Of a stretch of DNA of 64,000 bases, positions 35,304-48,497 are shown in pieces (position 1 is the first letter of the stretch; each line of letters opens with the position of its first letter). The notes under the pieces were generated by a model. That model searched no databases. It was not told the DNA's origin and was given only the letters and a program-made list of their open reading frames with translations. The stretch is from Charina bottae (lineage: Eukaryota; Chordata; Lepidosauria; Squamata; Charinaidae): contig JALMGJ010000003.1 in the NCBI GenBank assembly GCA_023362775.1, positions 76,369,355 to 76,433,354 of the forward strand, in the 5' to 3' direction. The position numbers were made by a program, and so were the translations under genes.

Positions 35304-37205
35304 GTATAGTACAAACCCAGCCTATTGTGATTGTCAGAATGTATGATTTGAGCCTGTGTGTTTGGATTTCATTAATTTAGAGGCATTGAATCTGAAGCCA
35401 AATACCACTCCTTTCTACACAGAGGGAAAACTTAGATGTAATATTCTTGTAATGGAGGCTGTATTTTTCTAATGGATAAACAATGGGACTGAAGCAGTTG
35501 GAATAAAGTCAGCCTTGTTTCTATTCCAGCTTTCTTTTTAGTTTTTGAGTATTTGGGGCCATAGCCTAATCAAAGCATGAAGATCTTGAATCCACTGATA
35601 TAATACTGGAGGCATGCAGTAAAATCACACCCTTGTCTCTGGGCTGACCCATTCAAAACAAAAAGAATATTGCACTGCCCTTTTCTTCTAGGAAATTTTT
35701 TGTAATCACCAGCTCTTTTGGAAAGTAATAGAGGACATTTCCATGTTTCCAGGAATGTTGGGCATAAATGAATGTGTGCTCTATCTTCCAATCATTGAAA
35801 CCATTTCCTTACAAATGTTCTTTATAATGGGTGTCTAAATTCTGTTTTTATTTCAAAACACACGGCTCATTATCCAAGGACATAGCCTGATCAGGAAGAT
35901 CTGCCAAACAAATATTGGTTAAATGGGAGTCAACAAAGCCAGAGGCTGCTTTCAGACAAATGACTCCATTACTTTTTGTTGAAACGAACAAGGATATTTT
36001 GCCTTTTTCTGACCATTTGGAGAAAAAAAAACCTTTGAAAAAATAAATGTGAGCATTACTGTGCCTTACTATCCCATAAATGTTCAAAAAAGTGCTAAAC
36101 AAAGTAAACTCTTCAATACAGTAACTAATGACATTTAGAGATGACAAACCCTGTAAGAGTGAGCCATCAAAGTCTGGGGGTGGAGTAGAGCATCCAACAC
36201 ATGAATCATCATAGACTTTTTGTGAAAAAGAAGAACTTTAGGATACAGAGGGCTAGAAACTAGTGAAGGTTTATTTCTGTATAATTATTATTTTAAAGAA
36301 ATAGCGTGGAGAAATCACCGGAATAGAAAACTTCTCCACAGTGATTCATATGATATATTGAAACAGCACTACACAGATAATTACACTTTTTATTGCCAGG
36401 AAGAAAAATCTGGTATTTCAAGTCTCAGCAGTTAGCACATCCAGATAAAGTCATAGTGCAAATGTATCAATAAGCAGTACGCAGTCTGTAAGAATCACAG
36501 TATCATCATCCTATGCTCCCCCTATTGTCATGTGCTACAGATTTTGCTGAACCATTTACTTATTTATTTGATTTCTATAGCTGCCATCTCAACAAGTAAA
36601 ATCATATTTTCTATTATAAATATTAGGGAAGAGTATATAACTATGCCTTTAAAATTGCATATGAATGTCTCCAAGGAACAAAGCATGAAATAAAATTTCA
36701 GCTTTCTTGGCTTAGTATATTATTTAATATACACATAATCCCTTTTACTTTCTAAAAAGTAGCATTCAATTGAAGTGAGTTACAGATTCAACATTTTTAG
36801 CAACCAGTTTCAGTGTAGAAAAGTAACTTGAATAAAACACAAAAAGAAACCCAAGAATTGCCTAATTTCATTTTCTGGAATCTAGCCCCTGGCTTGAACT
36901 CAAAAGTCAAGTGCAGCCCTCAGTCTGAAAAAAAGTTAAGTACCCCAGAATTACAACATCTTGCAATTAATTATAGTCAAATAGGTTGTAGCAGTCACAC
37001 AAGAGCAGCACCAAAGATTCAAACTCTCTGAAACTCGCAAGGATATAATTATTTGTCTACTGAGCATACCTCCACTGAAGAATTAAAAAATGTAACAAGA
37101 CAAAAAACAATCTGCTTTAAAAAAATCAAGTGAGAATAGAGAAACAGATAGGTAAATATGACCTGCCCTCATTATAGTGAGAGCCATCAACCATTAGAGT
37201 GACTA

Positions 37206-37372
37206 AGTGAAACCTATAACTGTCTTAGGCCTGAAAGCCGGCTGGGTGACTTTGGGCCAGTCCCCCTCCCTCAGCCCAACTCACAGGGTTGTTGTTGGGA
37301 AAATAGGAGGAGGAAGGAGTATTAGGTATGTTCACCAGTTATTTATAAGAATAATAAAGGTGGGATAAAAAA
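37206..37372 (+). mobile_element. tRNA-derived SINE, headless copy
   Basis: Sense copy that starts within the body (GGCCTGAAAGCCGGCTGGGT) and ends AATAATAAAGGTGGGATA. The tRNA-like head seen in the copy at 58866 is missing. Confidence 0.8.
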
Positions 37373-37646
37373 ATCTAACCCTCTTCATGCCTTCCACAAA
37401 AAAAATCTATATTGTATAAATGGAACTTTTCCCTCCAAATCTAACTGCTACTTCAAAGGGCATAGAGATGTTGCCTGGCTACTCTTGGTTGCTATTTTAC
37501 CAAAAACTACCTCCTGCCCCCCACCTGTCCCACTAGCAATTAGGCTTAGCAAAAAGGAGCCACTAAATATATTTTCAGTGGGAAAGGGTGGCAGAGAATG
37601 AAAGAAGAGTCCTGGAAGGACACCTGGACTCAGCCATCATCTCAGC

Positions 37647-37737
37647 ACATAGACCAGTGTTTCGCTGGCTGGGGAATTCTGGGAGTTGAAGTCCACACAT
37701 CTTCAAGTTGCCAAGGTTGAGAAACACTGACATAGAC
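37647..37737. mobile_element. Small hAT-type element, family B, internally deleted
   Basis: The element spans 37655-37729 with a perfect 8-bp duplication ACATAGAC. It retains the right half of the palindrome, ending CAAGGTTGAGAAACACTG. Confidence 0.92.
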
Positions 37738-38792
37738 ACTTTGGGCTCTTCTCTTGCCAGCTATGAAAGCTGGTCCCACCCCTAATACATGGTCTATACA
37801 AGATTTCTCTCAAAGAAATACAGGCTTTGACATTAAAAAGATTCTCCATCCCCAATATAGATTAATTCAGTGAATAAAGAAAACCAAATCCAGTAAATTA
37901 GCTCTGTCTAAAAATGTAACAATACCAAAGTCTGCCATTAGTTTCATATATCCCTGAAATAAATCACTTTTTGTTCCTGAGATAAATCACCTGTGATTTG
38001 GCTTTTTCTTGTATAGTAGAAATAGCTCTGCCAACCTTGGAGGTATTCATATTTGTCTCATCTGAGCTAAACAGTTAAAACAATATGGTCTCAAAACAGA
38101 AGCTAAAAGAAAACTAAAAAGGAAAACTGATAAGCATAAGAAAAACAACTGGCACAGGTGAAGTTTAGAAATTCAAGAGAACAACGAAATAGCTTATATT
38201 TCAAGTGATAATTCTGTGATATACTGAACGTTTGGCACCAGACACTCGAGTTATTCTTGGATCCTCAGATCTGCAGATACAAAAGGGCTGTTACTTGATA
38301 TTTTGGAAAAGCCATTTTTAATGCAAAACTGCCCTTCCATACAGTTAAGATAACAGAAAGGTTCTTCAGTATGTAAATATTATACTGTTGTCCAATAAAA
38401 TCATCCATGGATGTTGGCTGGAGGCGGAGAAGGGAGGTGAATTATATCAGATGTGTCAAGATGTCATCACACAAATGACCTAATTCCTTTAGAAGCCACC
38501 GTGATGTTATTGCATAAATGACATAATTCATGCCATAATTTCAGGATTCTAATGCTTATGAGGTACAGCTTAGTATGAAACTTAATTTCTTTGTACAGTT
38601 CAGAGTAATTTGGTCAATTGTTAAGTTTAGTAGTTTGTTTCACAGCAACTTGCAGTGCAACTAAGTTGTGTTATTACTTTAAATCTCTGTAATACAGTAA
38701 TGCAGTTTTGGCACTGAGGACAAAATGGAACACTGCTGCTATGAATAATTCAAATTTCTAACAACTCCCACAAACCTTTGTACTTTCTTGTT

Positions 38793-38922
38793 CTATAGCT
38801 CATGAAGGTTTGCATGTGGCTCTGTGGGTTGGTTCAAATCACAATTTTGAATTAGTTGGAAGAGAAATTCCACTTGCTTTGCATAACCTTTCACAGAGAT
38901 CCTTTCATTCAACCCATGGAAT
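38793..38922 (-). CDS. PM20D1: PM20D1 exon 13 (terminal)
   Basis: This last exon codes the final metal-ligand His in [11 protein letters not shown], a helix, and a Pro/Glu tail ending LHEL before TAG at 38793-38795. The acceptor is CTTTTAATCAG. I could not fix the polyadenylation site: AATAAA-type signals are several hundred bases to over 2 kb further left on the minus strand. Confidence 0.95.
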
Positions 38923-41900
38923 CTGATTAAAAGGGAGGAAAAAAGCAGCTATTTAATTCCAAGCTAGTCATATGCATCAAACACAACTTTTATACTACAA
39001 ATATATGTATAGTGCAACAGTACTCCAAAATTTAGATCCAGATTTAGTCATAGTCAGAGACAAAACTAAATTAATTTAGGGACTAGTTCACACATCACAC
39101 ATCCTTAATGGAGTCTGCTTGACTTTGCTTTAACATGCTGTACAACCCATAGTTCATGGTAACAGTGCACAACCTGTGGCCCATGTATGGCCCCTGAGTT
39201 TCCCATGTGTGGTCTCCAAAGCCCCCATGGAATGGGGCAGGGCCAACATTTCAGGATTGGGAAGAATTTGAGGGGTGAATGAGTTCCTTAAGCCTTGCCA
39301 ATTTTCTCCCTTTTGCTCCTGGACTTATCTATTCTAAGATCAGTACATCATTAGCCAAACTGTCTACAGGAAGCCATTTTTAAATGTAACTCCCAGTTGT
39401 ACACGTTGCCTATTCCTGGTTAATAGCTTTGGGTGTACTCCAATAGTTATTTAAGAAATTGTGGTTAAATAGCCTAGCCCAATGCAAAAATCCTGCCTAA
39501 GTATGAATATGTTTGGATCTTACTGATCCAATAACAGTCATTATTGTGAGAATGTCTATTTTATAATAAAAATAATTTTATGCACATATTTGTGAAAAAA
39601 TTAAGTTTCTTAAATGGGAAGCGAATTTGCAGTTTACTTGCAATCCAAACAATAAATCAGAGCTTTCCAAACTGTGTGTCGGGACATGTTACTGTGTCGG
39701 CTGCAGTGTCTGGGTGTGTCGCGACTGCTGCTGCCTCTCAGCCCTGCCAGGATACTGCGCAGGTCCTAGTGCCTGCCTTGTGCCCTGCTGTAAGTGTGTG
39801 TCACGAAATGATGCATGTCTAAAAAGTGTGTCACCAACATGAAAAGTTTGGAAAGCTCTGCAATAAATCATGAGTAAAAGTTACCATTTAGTTCTAGAAA
39901 AGATGCTGCACTTTCATTTTGCTTTTTATGAGGACAGATACCAGCTCTAACTCTTCCCCTAATATCTTTTGACTAATAGGAAATGCTATGCACATAATTC
40001 AGGGCTATGAATTACCATGTTCATTGTCAGGTTTCAATGGCTATGTCTCATTTGCTTTTATAAGAAAACATTCATGTTTCTTATCAGTGTTTCACTAAGA
40101 AGAATGGTCATTGTACTGTACCTTGAAAAATCTTCAGCTTTAAAGGTCACTGGGTTAAATCGATAAATAGCCTTTGTGAGACTGCTGTAGTGCCTGCTAT
40201 CAGTGTTTCCAACACAAATGCCTGTAGAAAAAAATAATTAGTATAAAAAAGTTAGCAGTTTTGAAATAAAATATGCTGCATCAAGATCACAGACTACTAT
40301 TCCTAACTTCCTTTGATTTGCACTGAGACCTATGTGCTAGAACAGAGCTTTCCAAACTGTGTGTCGCGACACAAAAGTGTGTCGCCACACACAGTGTGGT
40401 GTGTTGCCACACCACCCGGAAGCGGCGGCGCGTGCGTGGACGGTGGCAGCGGACCGCCACATGGCCTCTTGTGTCGCCGCTGAGCGCGTGCCCCCCCACA
40501 CCACCGCCATGCCACCGCACCACCGCTGGCGTATCGCCAGCGGCGGCACTTTGGAAAGCCCTGTGCTAGAATTTCATCACGAGCTTTGAAAATTCTCTCC
40601 TGAATTTTCAAAGGATATGGAAAATAATTAAATGTTTCAGGTCTCAAAAAGGATCTGTTTAAATATGAAGGCTTTTAATGCAGTAAATAATGGCTGAAAG
40701 ACTCATAGTTTTGTACTGGAACAATCTAGAACTACAAGACACAACTGAATAGCAGAGACCGTCTCAGTGAAGGAAAGGAATGCACAGGTCAACATAATCC
40801 TGAAAAAAATCATGTATGAACTGAGAGTGTACTGTTCACTAGTTGCTGATAGTAATAGTAATAATAATAATAAAAGCAACTCCCAGACATCAAAGAAACA
40901 AAAGAAGAAATGCAATTGTTTCCAGTCATTAATAGTATTTGAAGTGTGTATGTATAAATGTGCATCCACATGTATTGGAATGGAACAGAGGAACAAAAGA
41001 GAACATAGAAAAAAATGGAAACAATGTTGGGATTGGGTGGAAACAGAAGAGAAAAACAATAATCATCATGCTTTTGCCACTACCTGGAGCTACACTGGCA
41101 ACATCTGGAAAAACATCCAGGATGGTCTGGCGGAAAACCTGTACGCCGAAGGTTTGGTCGTCCCAGGGACTAATGGGGGGTGGATCAAAGGCATTCATCA
41201 CTTCTATCTTCACTCTCTTATCATCAATTGTTTTGTCTAATATTTCCAGGACCTAAGAATACACCCAAAGGAACAAATAAGCTAAAACAGCCAATATGGT
41301 TTCCATCATGGTATTAGCACACGTTCCAGACTCTCTCTCTCAGCTCTTCAAACCAATTTCGGCTCTCCCAATAAAAATATGTAGGCAGGACAGGAATCTT
41401 TCAGGGATCTCATTGTTGAAATCTATTTCCTGTTATACAAAGAAACTGAAAGTTCTTGCTGGGCAAATCAATTTTGGGTCCTTGTCTCAAAACATATATT
41501 TTAATGGCCTCTTTAATTCAGATACATTTCCAACATTTAAATCACTCATTGTATTAAATACAGAAATATATAACAGAACACAACAGTGAGGAAGAATGGT
41601 AAAGAAACTGTTCTTTGTCATCTTAGTATCTGGCCTAAGCATTATTTCAAATTGTATTTTTTGTTCACAAATAGGAGAAAATGTTCCTTAGTAGCCTTCC
41701 CCTACCACAAAGGCATAGGAAAAAGGGACATACAACATCAGGCATTTAATGTAGCTTGAATGATCCAGGTGGATAATTCCACCTGGATGACTGAGAACCT
41801 TCATAGACATCAGGCATTTAACTATCTTCTTACCTTTATAATCCTTGTACCTTTCTTATTGGAGAGAGAATTTTCAGATACACAGTTTACCATATATAAC

Positions 41901-44900
41901 AGGTAGACATGTTGGTGGTCCACTGGCTGATGCAGCCAGCCAGCCAAGCAGGGGTGCAACTTGACTCCAGCTGAGACCTTTGTTTCATCTGGTTCTATAT
42001 TGCTTTCTCTGAGTCTTTCCAAGCTTTCAGAAAATCAAAGCCAGAGATTTCAGGGACTGGATTTAGGGCCTTTTGCCTTCAAAGCATGTGTTGTACTATG
42101 GAGCTAATAAAGAGTGCTTACCCTCCCTGATATCATAGTATATTGTGTAAAAACTGCTCTGAATAAAAGCTGCTCTCAGGGAATGAGAAAGGCTGGTAAA
42201 GGGCCTCTGGAAGCACTCAGGCCTGGTGATGCTTCTGGATACAGAATTCTACTTTGCTCAAGCAGGGAGCAGGTTTCCCAATAACAGTATCATTCAGGAC
42301 CCACAAATTAGGACTGCAAGCTAGGGAAGATGTAGGTGGTGTGGGAATTCCTGCAGCTACTGGAATCCTACATGGAGAAGAGCTAGAGCATATGATCTGT
42401 AGCTCACTGCCAATTATGCATTATCTCCCCCTGCAGCAGCAGCAACCAGGAGAATGCCAGTAGCTGTGGCTTGGTAGCCAGCTAGCATCTGGACTACAAG
42501 AAACAAGTCTTAATAACAGGATCAACCCCAGGTTATATCAGAGCAGGTCAGAGCTGCTTAGAGAGGGAGAGTGGAGCAGTATATTTAAATCAGGTAACCT
42601 GTTTAATGTGTCCTCAAGTAGAACTAGATGTCAAACTCTACAAGCGTAGGCCTGAATTGTGACAAAGTCTAAGATTAAAACAGCAAAGGCACATAAGACC
42701 CCAGTGCACTTCATCATACTACCTCTTCAACGGTGTGTGATGAGTGGATGCGGAAATTCACTGTGGCATCGGCTCTCGGTGGAATAACATTTGACTAGAA
42801 AGGAGGAGAGAGGAAAAAAAGGAGATCTAAACAAGGGTAGAATTACCTTCAAGCACCAGTGAATTTCAGATCTGTGGTAGCAACTCAACCAGTTCCACCT
42901 GAAGCCACGGCATCTCATTAAGTTTAAAGGAGACTTGCAAATGTGTCTTACGGAAGGACTTGGTTGCTTTTACTCTTTTCTAAATGCCATTATTCCTGTC
43001 TCTCTCCTATGCCACTGTGTTAATGCTGAGCAAAGCTCTGCCTTTTCTTCTACGGCAAAAGGAGAACTCGGCAAACACACATGCACTTGAAAAAGATGCA
43101 GCTGCATGCTATGCCAGGTGGCAGTGAGTAGCTTGCTTCTGCAGAATGGTAGGTAGACCCAGCTGTGCTTAACTCATGCATGCCCAACCACAGACTAATT
43201 CAGAACAAAGTACATTTATGACTTGCTTCTTTCTCCCTTGCACAGGGAAATGTGGGTCCATCTTCAGAGAAACATGTGGGTCCATCTTCTGAGAAATGCT
43301 GCCAATTCATGTCCTACATCAGTACAAATTTACATTGGGCACATATGTCTACTATATGTGACAACAGCAGACCCATGTTCTTAATGGGTTAACCCTAAAC
43401 ATGGATAAAAAGGTGGATGGGAGATTCAATTTGAAATATATCCAAGGTGGTGATTGCTGAACTATACTTCCCTCCCCAACAGTTCATCCCACCCTAATTT
43501 TTTCTCTCCTGGACTCTTTTATCATGTTTTTATCATGTTTATTTTTTATCATGTTTATCATGTGAACTATCTAGTAAAGCAACTGTATTATGGATTAAGC
43601 TCTTTTGTAATTTAAGTCACAGATACACACATCCCCACTTCACACTTGACTGGGACAGAGCAGCATTTAGAGATGTGGATCTGTAACCAAATCCCAGTTC
43701 TACCAGCTGGTGTCGCTGTTTAACTACCACACTAGCCACATTACTAAGTAATAAAACACATCATCTCTGGTATTCTATTTTCTATATAATACACACACAC
43801 ACCCCAGGCTAACAAACCACTTCCACTGTTCAACAAGCTTACATTTCTCAGGCATACATTAAAGTTTGTTTATTGTATATATAAATCCATCAAATGTGAA
43901 TATGACAAGAGCTGCTTGTAAACATTTGCATGTTATGTATACGTGTGTGCATATTAGGACTGTGCAGTGCTTCAGTTCTGAAGGACAAAAGGTGTTTTGG
44001 AGCATGTACTGTAGAGGTGTGGAGGTACAGCAGCTTCATTTTTTCCCCCTGGGATTATGCATCTGTAGGGTGATCCTGGGAAAAGATGTGTTCGGTTTAG
44101 AGATGCCAAAGAAGATGCTACGAAAGCACCCCCACCTGCTTCAAAGCTCCTCTTTTTCCCTTTAAATCCAAAGCATTGTATAGCATGTATATATGGGTGT
44201 GTGTATACACACACACGCTGTACACACACATAGAGGTGCAAACACAAAAACACTCAGAGAACAGATATGGCACATACACTCAGTGATAAACCAGGGCTAT
44301 ACAGTATAAAGTACGCAACAGCTTTCCTTGGATTTTACATCATGCACGGACATATTTTAGGACTCAAGGAAACACACAACCTCTCCCTTCCATATTCACA
44401 CATTCTCATAAAAATTATTAGGAAAAAATACGCAAGGACAATAATGCAACGTTAGAAAAGTGGGTGGAAATGGAGGATTTTTGCTGGTTTTGTTTTTGTT
44501 CCCTTTAAGTATGTTAAGCATCTCCATTGGCATATATGCCTGTTTTGTTTTGTTTTGTTTTCTGACAAAAATGGTAGGAAATCATGTCTGGGTTTAGTTT
44601 GCTATCAAATGTCGGTCTCTGTAAATTACAAAAAAAGAGGGGTCAGGGGCCACTGATTGTCCCATTCAGCTTTATTGCAGCTTTTCCCAGCCTAGTGACC
44701 TCCAGCTGTACCTTTATTCCTGCGTGAAACATGGTGATTGCAGTGGTGGTCCGAACCAAAGTATTAGTGGCAGGATTTTGCTCAAGAAACCTGCATTAAG
44801 ATTTAAAAGGCAAAAGGTTCTTTGGTATCAACATTAAACCAATATAACTTTCTGTATTCTGCAAAATAGCAGCAGTATTTTATATTAATAGAAGTTGTTG

Positions 44901-47900
44901 TTGTTCAGTCATTTAGTCGTGTCCAACTCTTCGTGACCTCATGGACCATAGCATGCCAGGCCTTCCTGTCCTCCACAGACTCCAAGCCTGGCTGGCAGCT
45001 TGACAAGTCAGAACTTCTCAGAGCTCTGAGACCTGGCTGACTTTACCTTCTTTGCAGGGGTCTACAGAGTTTGTAAGACCACTGAAGCTTCCCCCTGAAG
45101 AGGGGGGGACCAGAAGATTGCTCACAGGGCCATTGGAATTGCCCACTCCTGTTTTTCTTTGTAGTTTCCACCATGGAGAGAACGGGGGTGAATGCAGTGG
45201 AATGGCCGAAGGAGGATCCTAGCTCTGCAAGGAACGTAAGTCTCTTGGGAGACACAAGAGCGGCAGCCAGCTTTTAGATCACTTTATATTAATTTTTCCC
45301 TTAGATTAGAACGTTTTTACTATCTAAAATTTACCTTTGGACTTTGTTTAAAATGTTGGCTAATTTTGTGTTTTCTTTGCTATAATTAATTTTGGTGGAA
45401 GTTTGATAAGATTTTATTTTTGCAACATAATGAAATGCTTGTATTTTTTTTTTACCTTTCTTTTGTATCAGAGAAGTTGGGACTTAAGAGATTTTGCTGG
45501 TAATTTTTCACCCGACAAACCAATTGACTATTTACTTTCTGATAAACTGTTTGTTTGGGTTAAGCAGCTTGCAGCCCGAAGAATAAAAGTATAGAGAAAT
45601 GTCTGCATTTTTTCCTTCTTATCTTTTAACCTTTTTTTAGAACGGAGTTTGTCTCATTCGGAATTCATTTTTTATTTTCAAAAATAGAAGTTGATACAAA
45701 AAGGAGAAGGAAGAAGAGTCACTTGATTTCTATATAATCCAGTTAAGAAGCTTGCTTGTAGCTTCCTGTATATTTTTCATTTATTTACCAGGGCTCAGCT
45801 TCCTTCTACTTCCTCTGCTCTCTTTTATCTAACAAATTTTAGATTTCTAACTGCTCAGGGCATAGATATTTTCGCTTGCACTTTGTGAAGTCACTGAATA
45901 ACATTTAGCCAGATACTCCTCCCATGAGCAGATGTGATAGCATCCTATTAACACTCACATAATTGCCTTTTCAGTATTTGATAAAAAGATCAATGCAGCT
46001 GAAGCAAGTAAGTCTTAATTGAGATTCTTTGTTGTCTGGCAACTTCTCAAAATAGAAGAACAGTTTTAAGAAGGGAGGAGAAAGGCAGTAATGCTACAGA
46101 GAGGAACTGAATACTACCACCATCTCCTAATTAATTTATGCATGCAGGTTTCAAGGAAGGAAAGTGGTGAAGCATCTTCTTTCTTACCTGCCAACAAGAG
46201 GTGCGAAGAGCCATAGATTTGCCATGATGATATTGAGGGGGAAGCTGAACTGAATAGCAAGGGATTGGGGATGGGAGGAGAATATACACATCAGCAAATG
46301 TAGCCTCAGATAAGACTTTCTTCTGATATATTTATCTGCCATTCAAAAGAGTAAATATAGTTGCTACATATACAAGGCACATTCCAGTCCATCTTTGCTG
46401 TAGGAGGCAGTGGGCTTAGAGGATTATTTTTTATGGTGTTCTATACATTGTAATCTGATTTGAGTACCTGCCTTATTTGAGAAGAAAGCCAAGATACAAA
46501 TTTCTTTTACATGAAATAAAAACAAAAATAGAAAATCAGCCTATAGAATAAAGGGAATAATGTGTAATGAATTAGGCTACTAGGTGCAAGTCAAGATCCT
46601 GGTTATTACCTATAAAGCCCTTCATGGCATAGGGCCTGGCTAGCCGAGAAGCCATCTGTCCTCCATAGTTTCTGCCCATCCTGTACAAACAGGTAGCATT
46701 GGCATGCTCCACGTCTCATCCACTAATCAGTGTCACCTGATGAGACCTAGGAAGCATGCCTTCTCTGGGGCAGCAGCACCTGCCCTCTGGAAGACCATCC
46801 CTCTCCAAGATACATCTGGCTGCCGCCCTGACTGTGTTCAAAAGAGCTATGAAAACCTGGCTGTTTCCCCAGGCCTTGGGTTAAAGTGGGTGGCAAGTCC
46901 TGCATCTTTGATTGTCTTTTAATAGCTGTCTTTCTTCTGGTGATTGGGTTTTTTCTAAATTGTATTGTATGTATTGCATGATTATGCCACCCAGAGTCAT
47001 TGTCACTGAAAATCAAGTAAGTTTGTCTAGTGCTCAGTACAGCAACTCATGGGAATTCTCCCAAGGGAAAAAATGCCTTAAAATTATCAGTGTGCTTCAT
47101 GAAAGATAAATGAAGAAGGCATGTACTGTTAAATACTCACCACTGGTACCAATTGTTCAAACATCATGATTTCAGGTCCATGACCAAACAAACTCGGCAT
47201 GGGCTGCATTTCCAACCTATAGGAATCAAATGCAAAAAGCAAAATAAAGTACATTCCACTGAGTTATTTTGTGACTAGGATAATACAGTATATTGCACCA
47301 AGATGTAAATTTGTTAAATATGTTAGTTTCCTGCCTAAACAGTAAATCAAACTATTTGTTTTCAAAACAGGTTTTAAGAAAAAATAGTATCTCTTAGAAT
47401 GTGGAAGATATTTTATAATTCATCTTTCTGAAAATATCTTCTTTCAATCATATTATGCTGCAAAGAGATCCTTTATAACAGTGCTTTCCAAACTGCCGCC
47501 ATTGGTGACACACCAGTGGCGGCAGCGGTGGAGGCGCAGGGGTGCGCACGGTGGCGGGGGCTTGCACGGCGACGGCGCGGGGTGTGTGCGACGGCGTGCA
47601 CGGAGGCAGCGCTAGCGGCCTTGTTTTCCACTAAAACGCGGAAGCGCTGATGGCGTGCCGCTGCCGCCGCCGCCATACACACCACCGCCGCACGCGCCCC
47701 TGCGGTGCACGTCCACTTCCAGGTTGTGTGTCGCGACACACAGTTTGGAAAGCTATGCTTTATAATCTGAATCCAGCCCTCCACAAAAGAGTGGGACTCA
47801 TCCTGGTGCTGGGGAAGCAGGAGGTATGGATTAAATCTCACTCTCTATTCCCAATGTAAGTTAGATTGCTACCCCTTCATCATTTTACAAAATATAAAAG

Positions 47901-48465
47901 CCCTGTACTAAACAGCTTACGCCTAGAATTCAGTGAAGTTCCCTTATCATAGAAGTGGCAACAGCCTTAATCCAGGAGGTAAAAAGTCATTCAAATTCCT
48001 GCAGTTAAATAGTTATATCAAGAAAGGAAGAAAGAAAGGGAGTTATATACCAGAGCAGGGGAATAAAAAAGATAAATGAGAATCTACAAGTCATGTACTG
48101 TGTTAATTATTTGTAGCACATCATGCATAGCTTTTGACTTTTGGTTATTCAATAACAATGGAATTTATTGAAGAAACAACATTGAAAGAGAGAGGAAAGT
48201 GGAGTAGAGAAAGAATATGCAATTAGTTTAGTTAATTTTTCTTAAGCTTGATTACTCGCTCAGTTGCAGCAGAGTATAATAGGCAACAGCCTTAAGTTTA
48301 TTTATTTATTTATCACATTTGTATCCCGCCCATCTCCCCCACAAGGAGGGGCCCTGGGCGGTTCACAGCAAAAATTTAAAATCAATAAAAACTATAAATA
48401 CCAATAATAAACAAATATATATATTTGTTTATATATAATAATTTGTATATAATATATAATTTGTT

Positions 48466-48497
<32 letters not shown>

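Larger units (their letters stand above)
33591..38792. other. Intergenic between PM20D1 and SLC41A1, includes small repeats and probable PM20D1 3'UTR
   Basis: Mostly unrecognised AT-rich sequence. Named repeats are listed separately at 35182, 37206 and 37655. The right end must include the PM20D1 3'UTR, because the stop codon is at 38793. Minus-strand AATAAA candidates lie near 36562 and 36388, but none is assigned. Confidence 0.45.

Noticed and set aside
46188..46245. Alternative acceptor four bases inside PM20D1 exon 8
   Set aside because: Using it would break the reading frame set by exon 7 and destroy the conserved N-I-I block.
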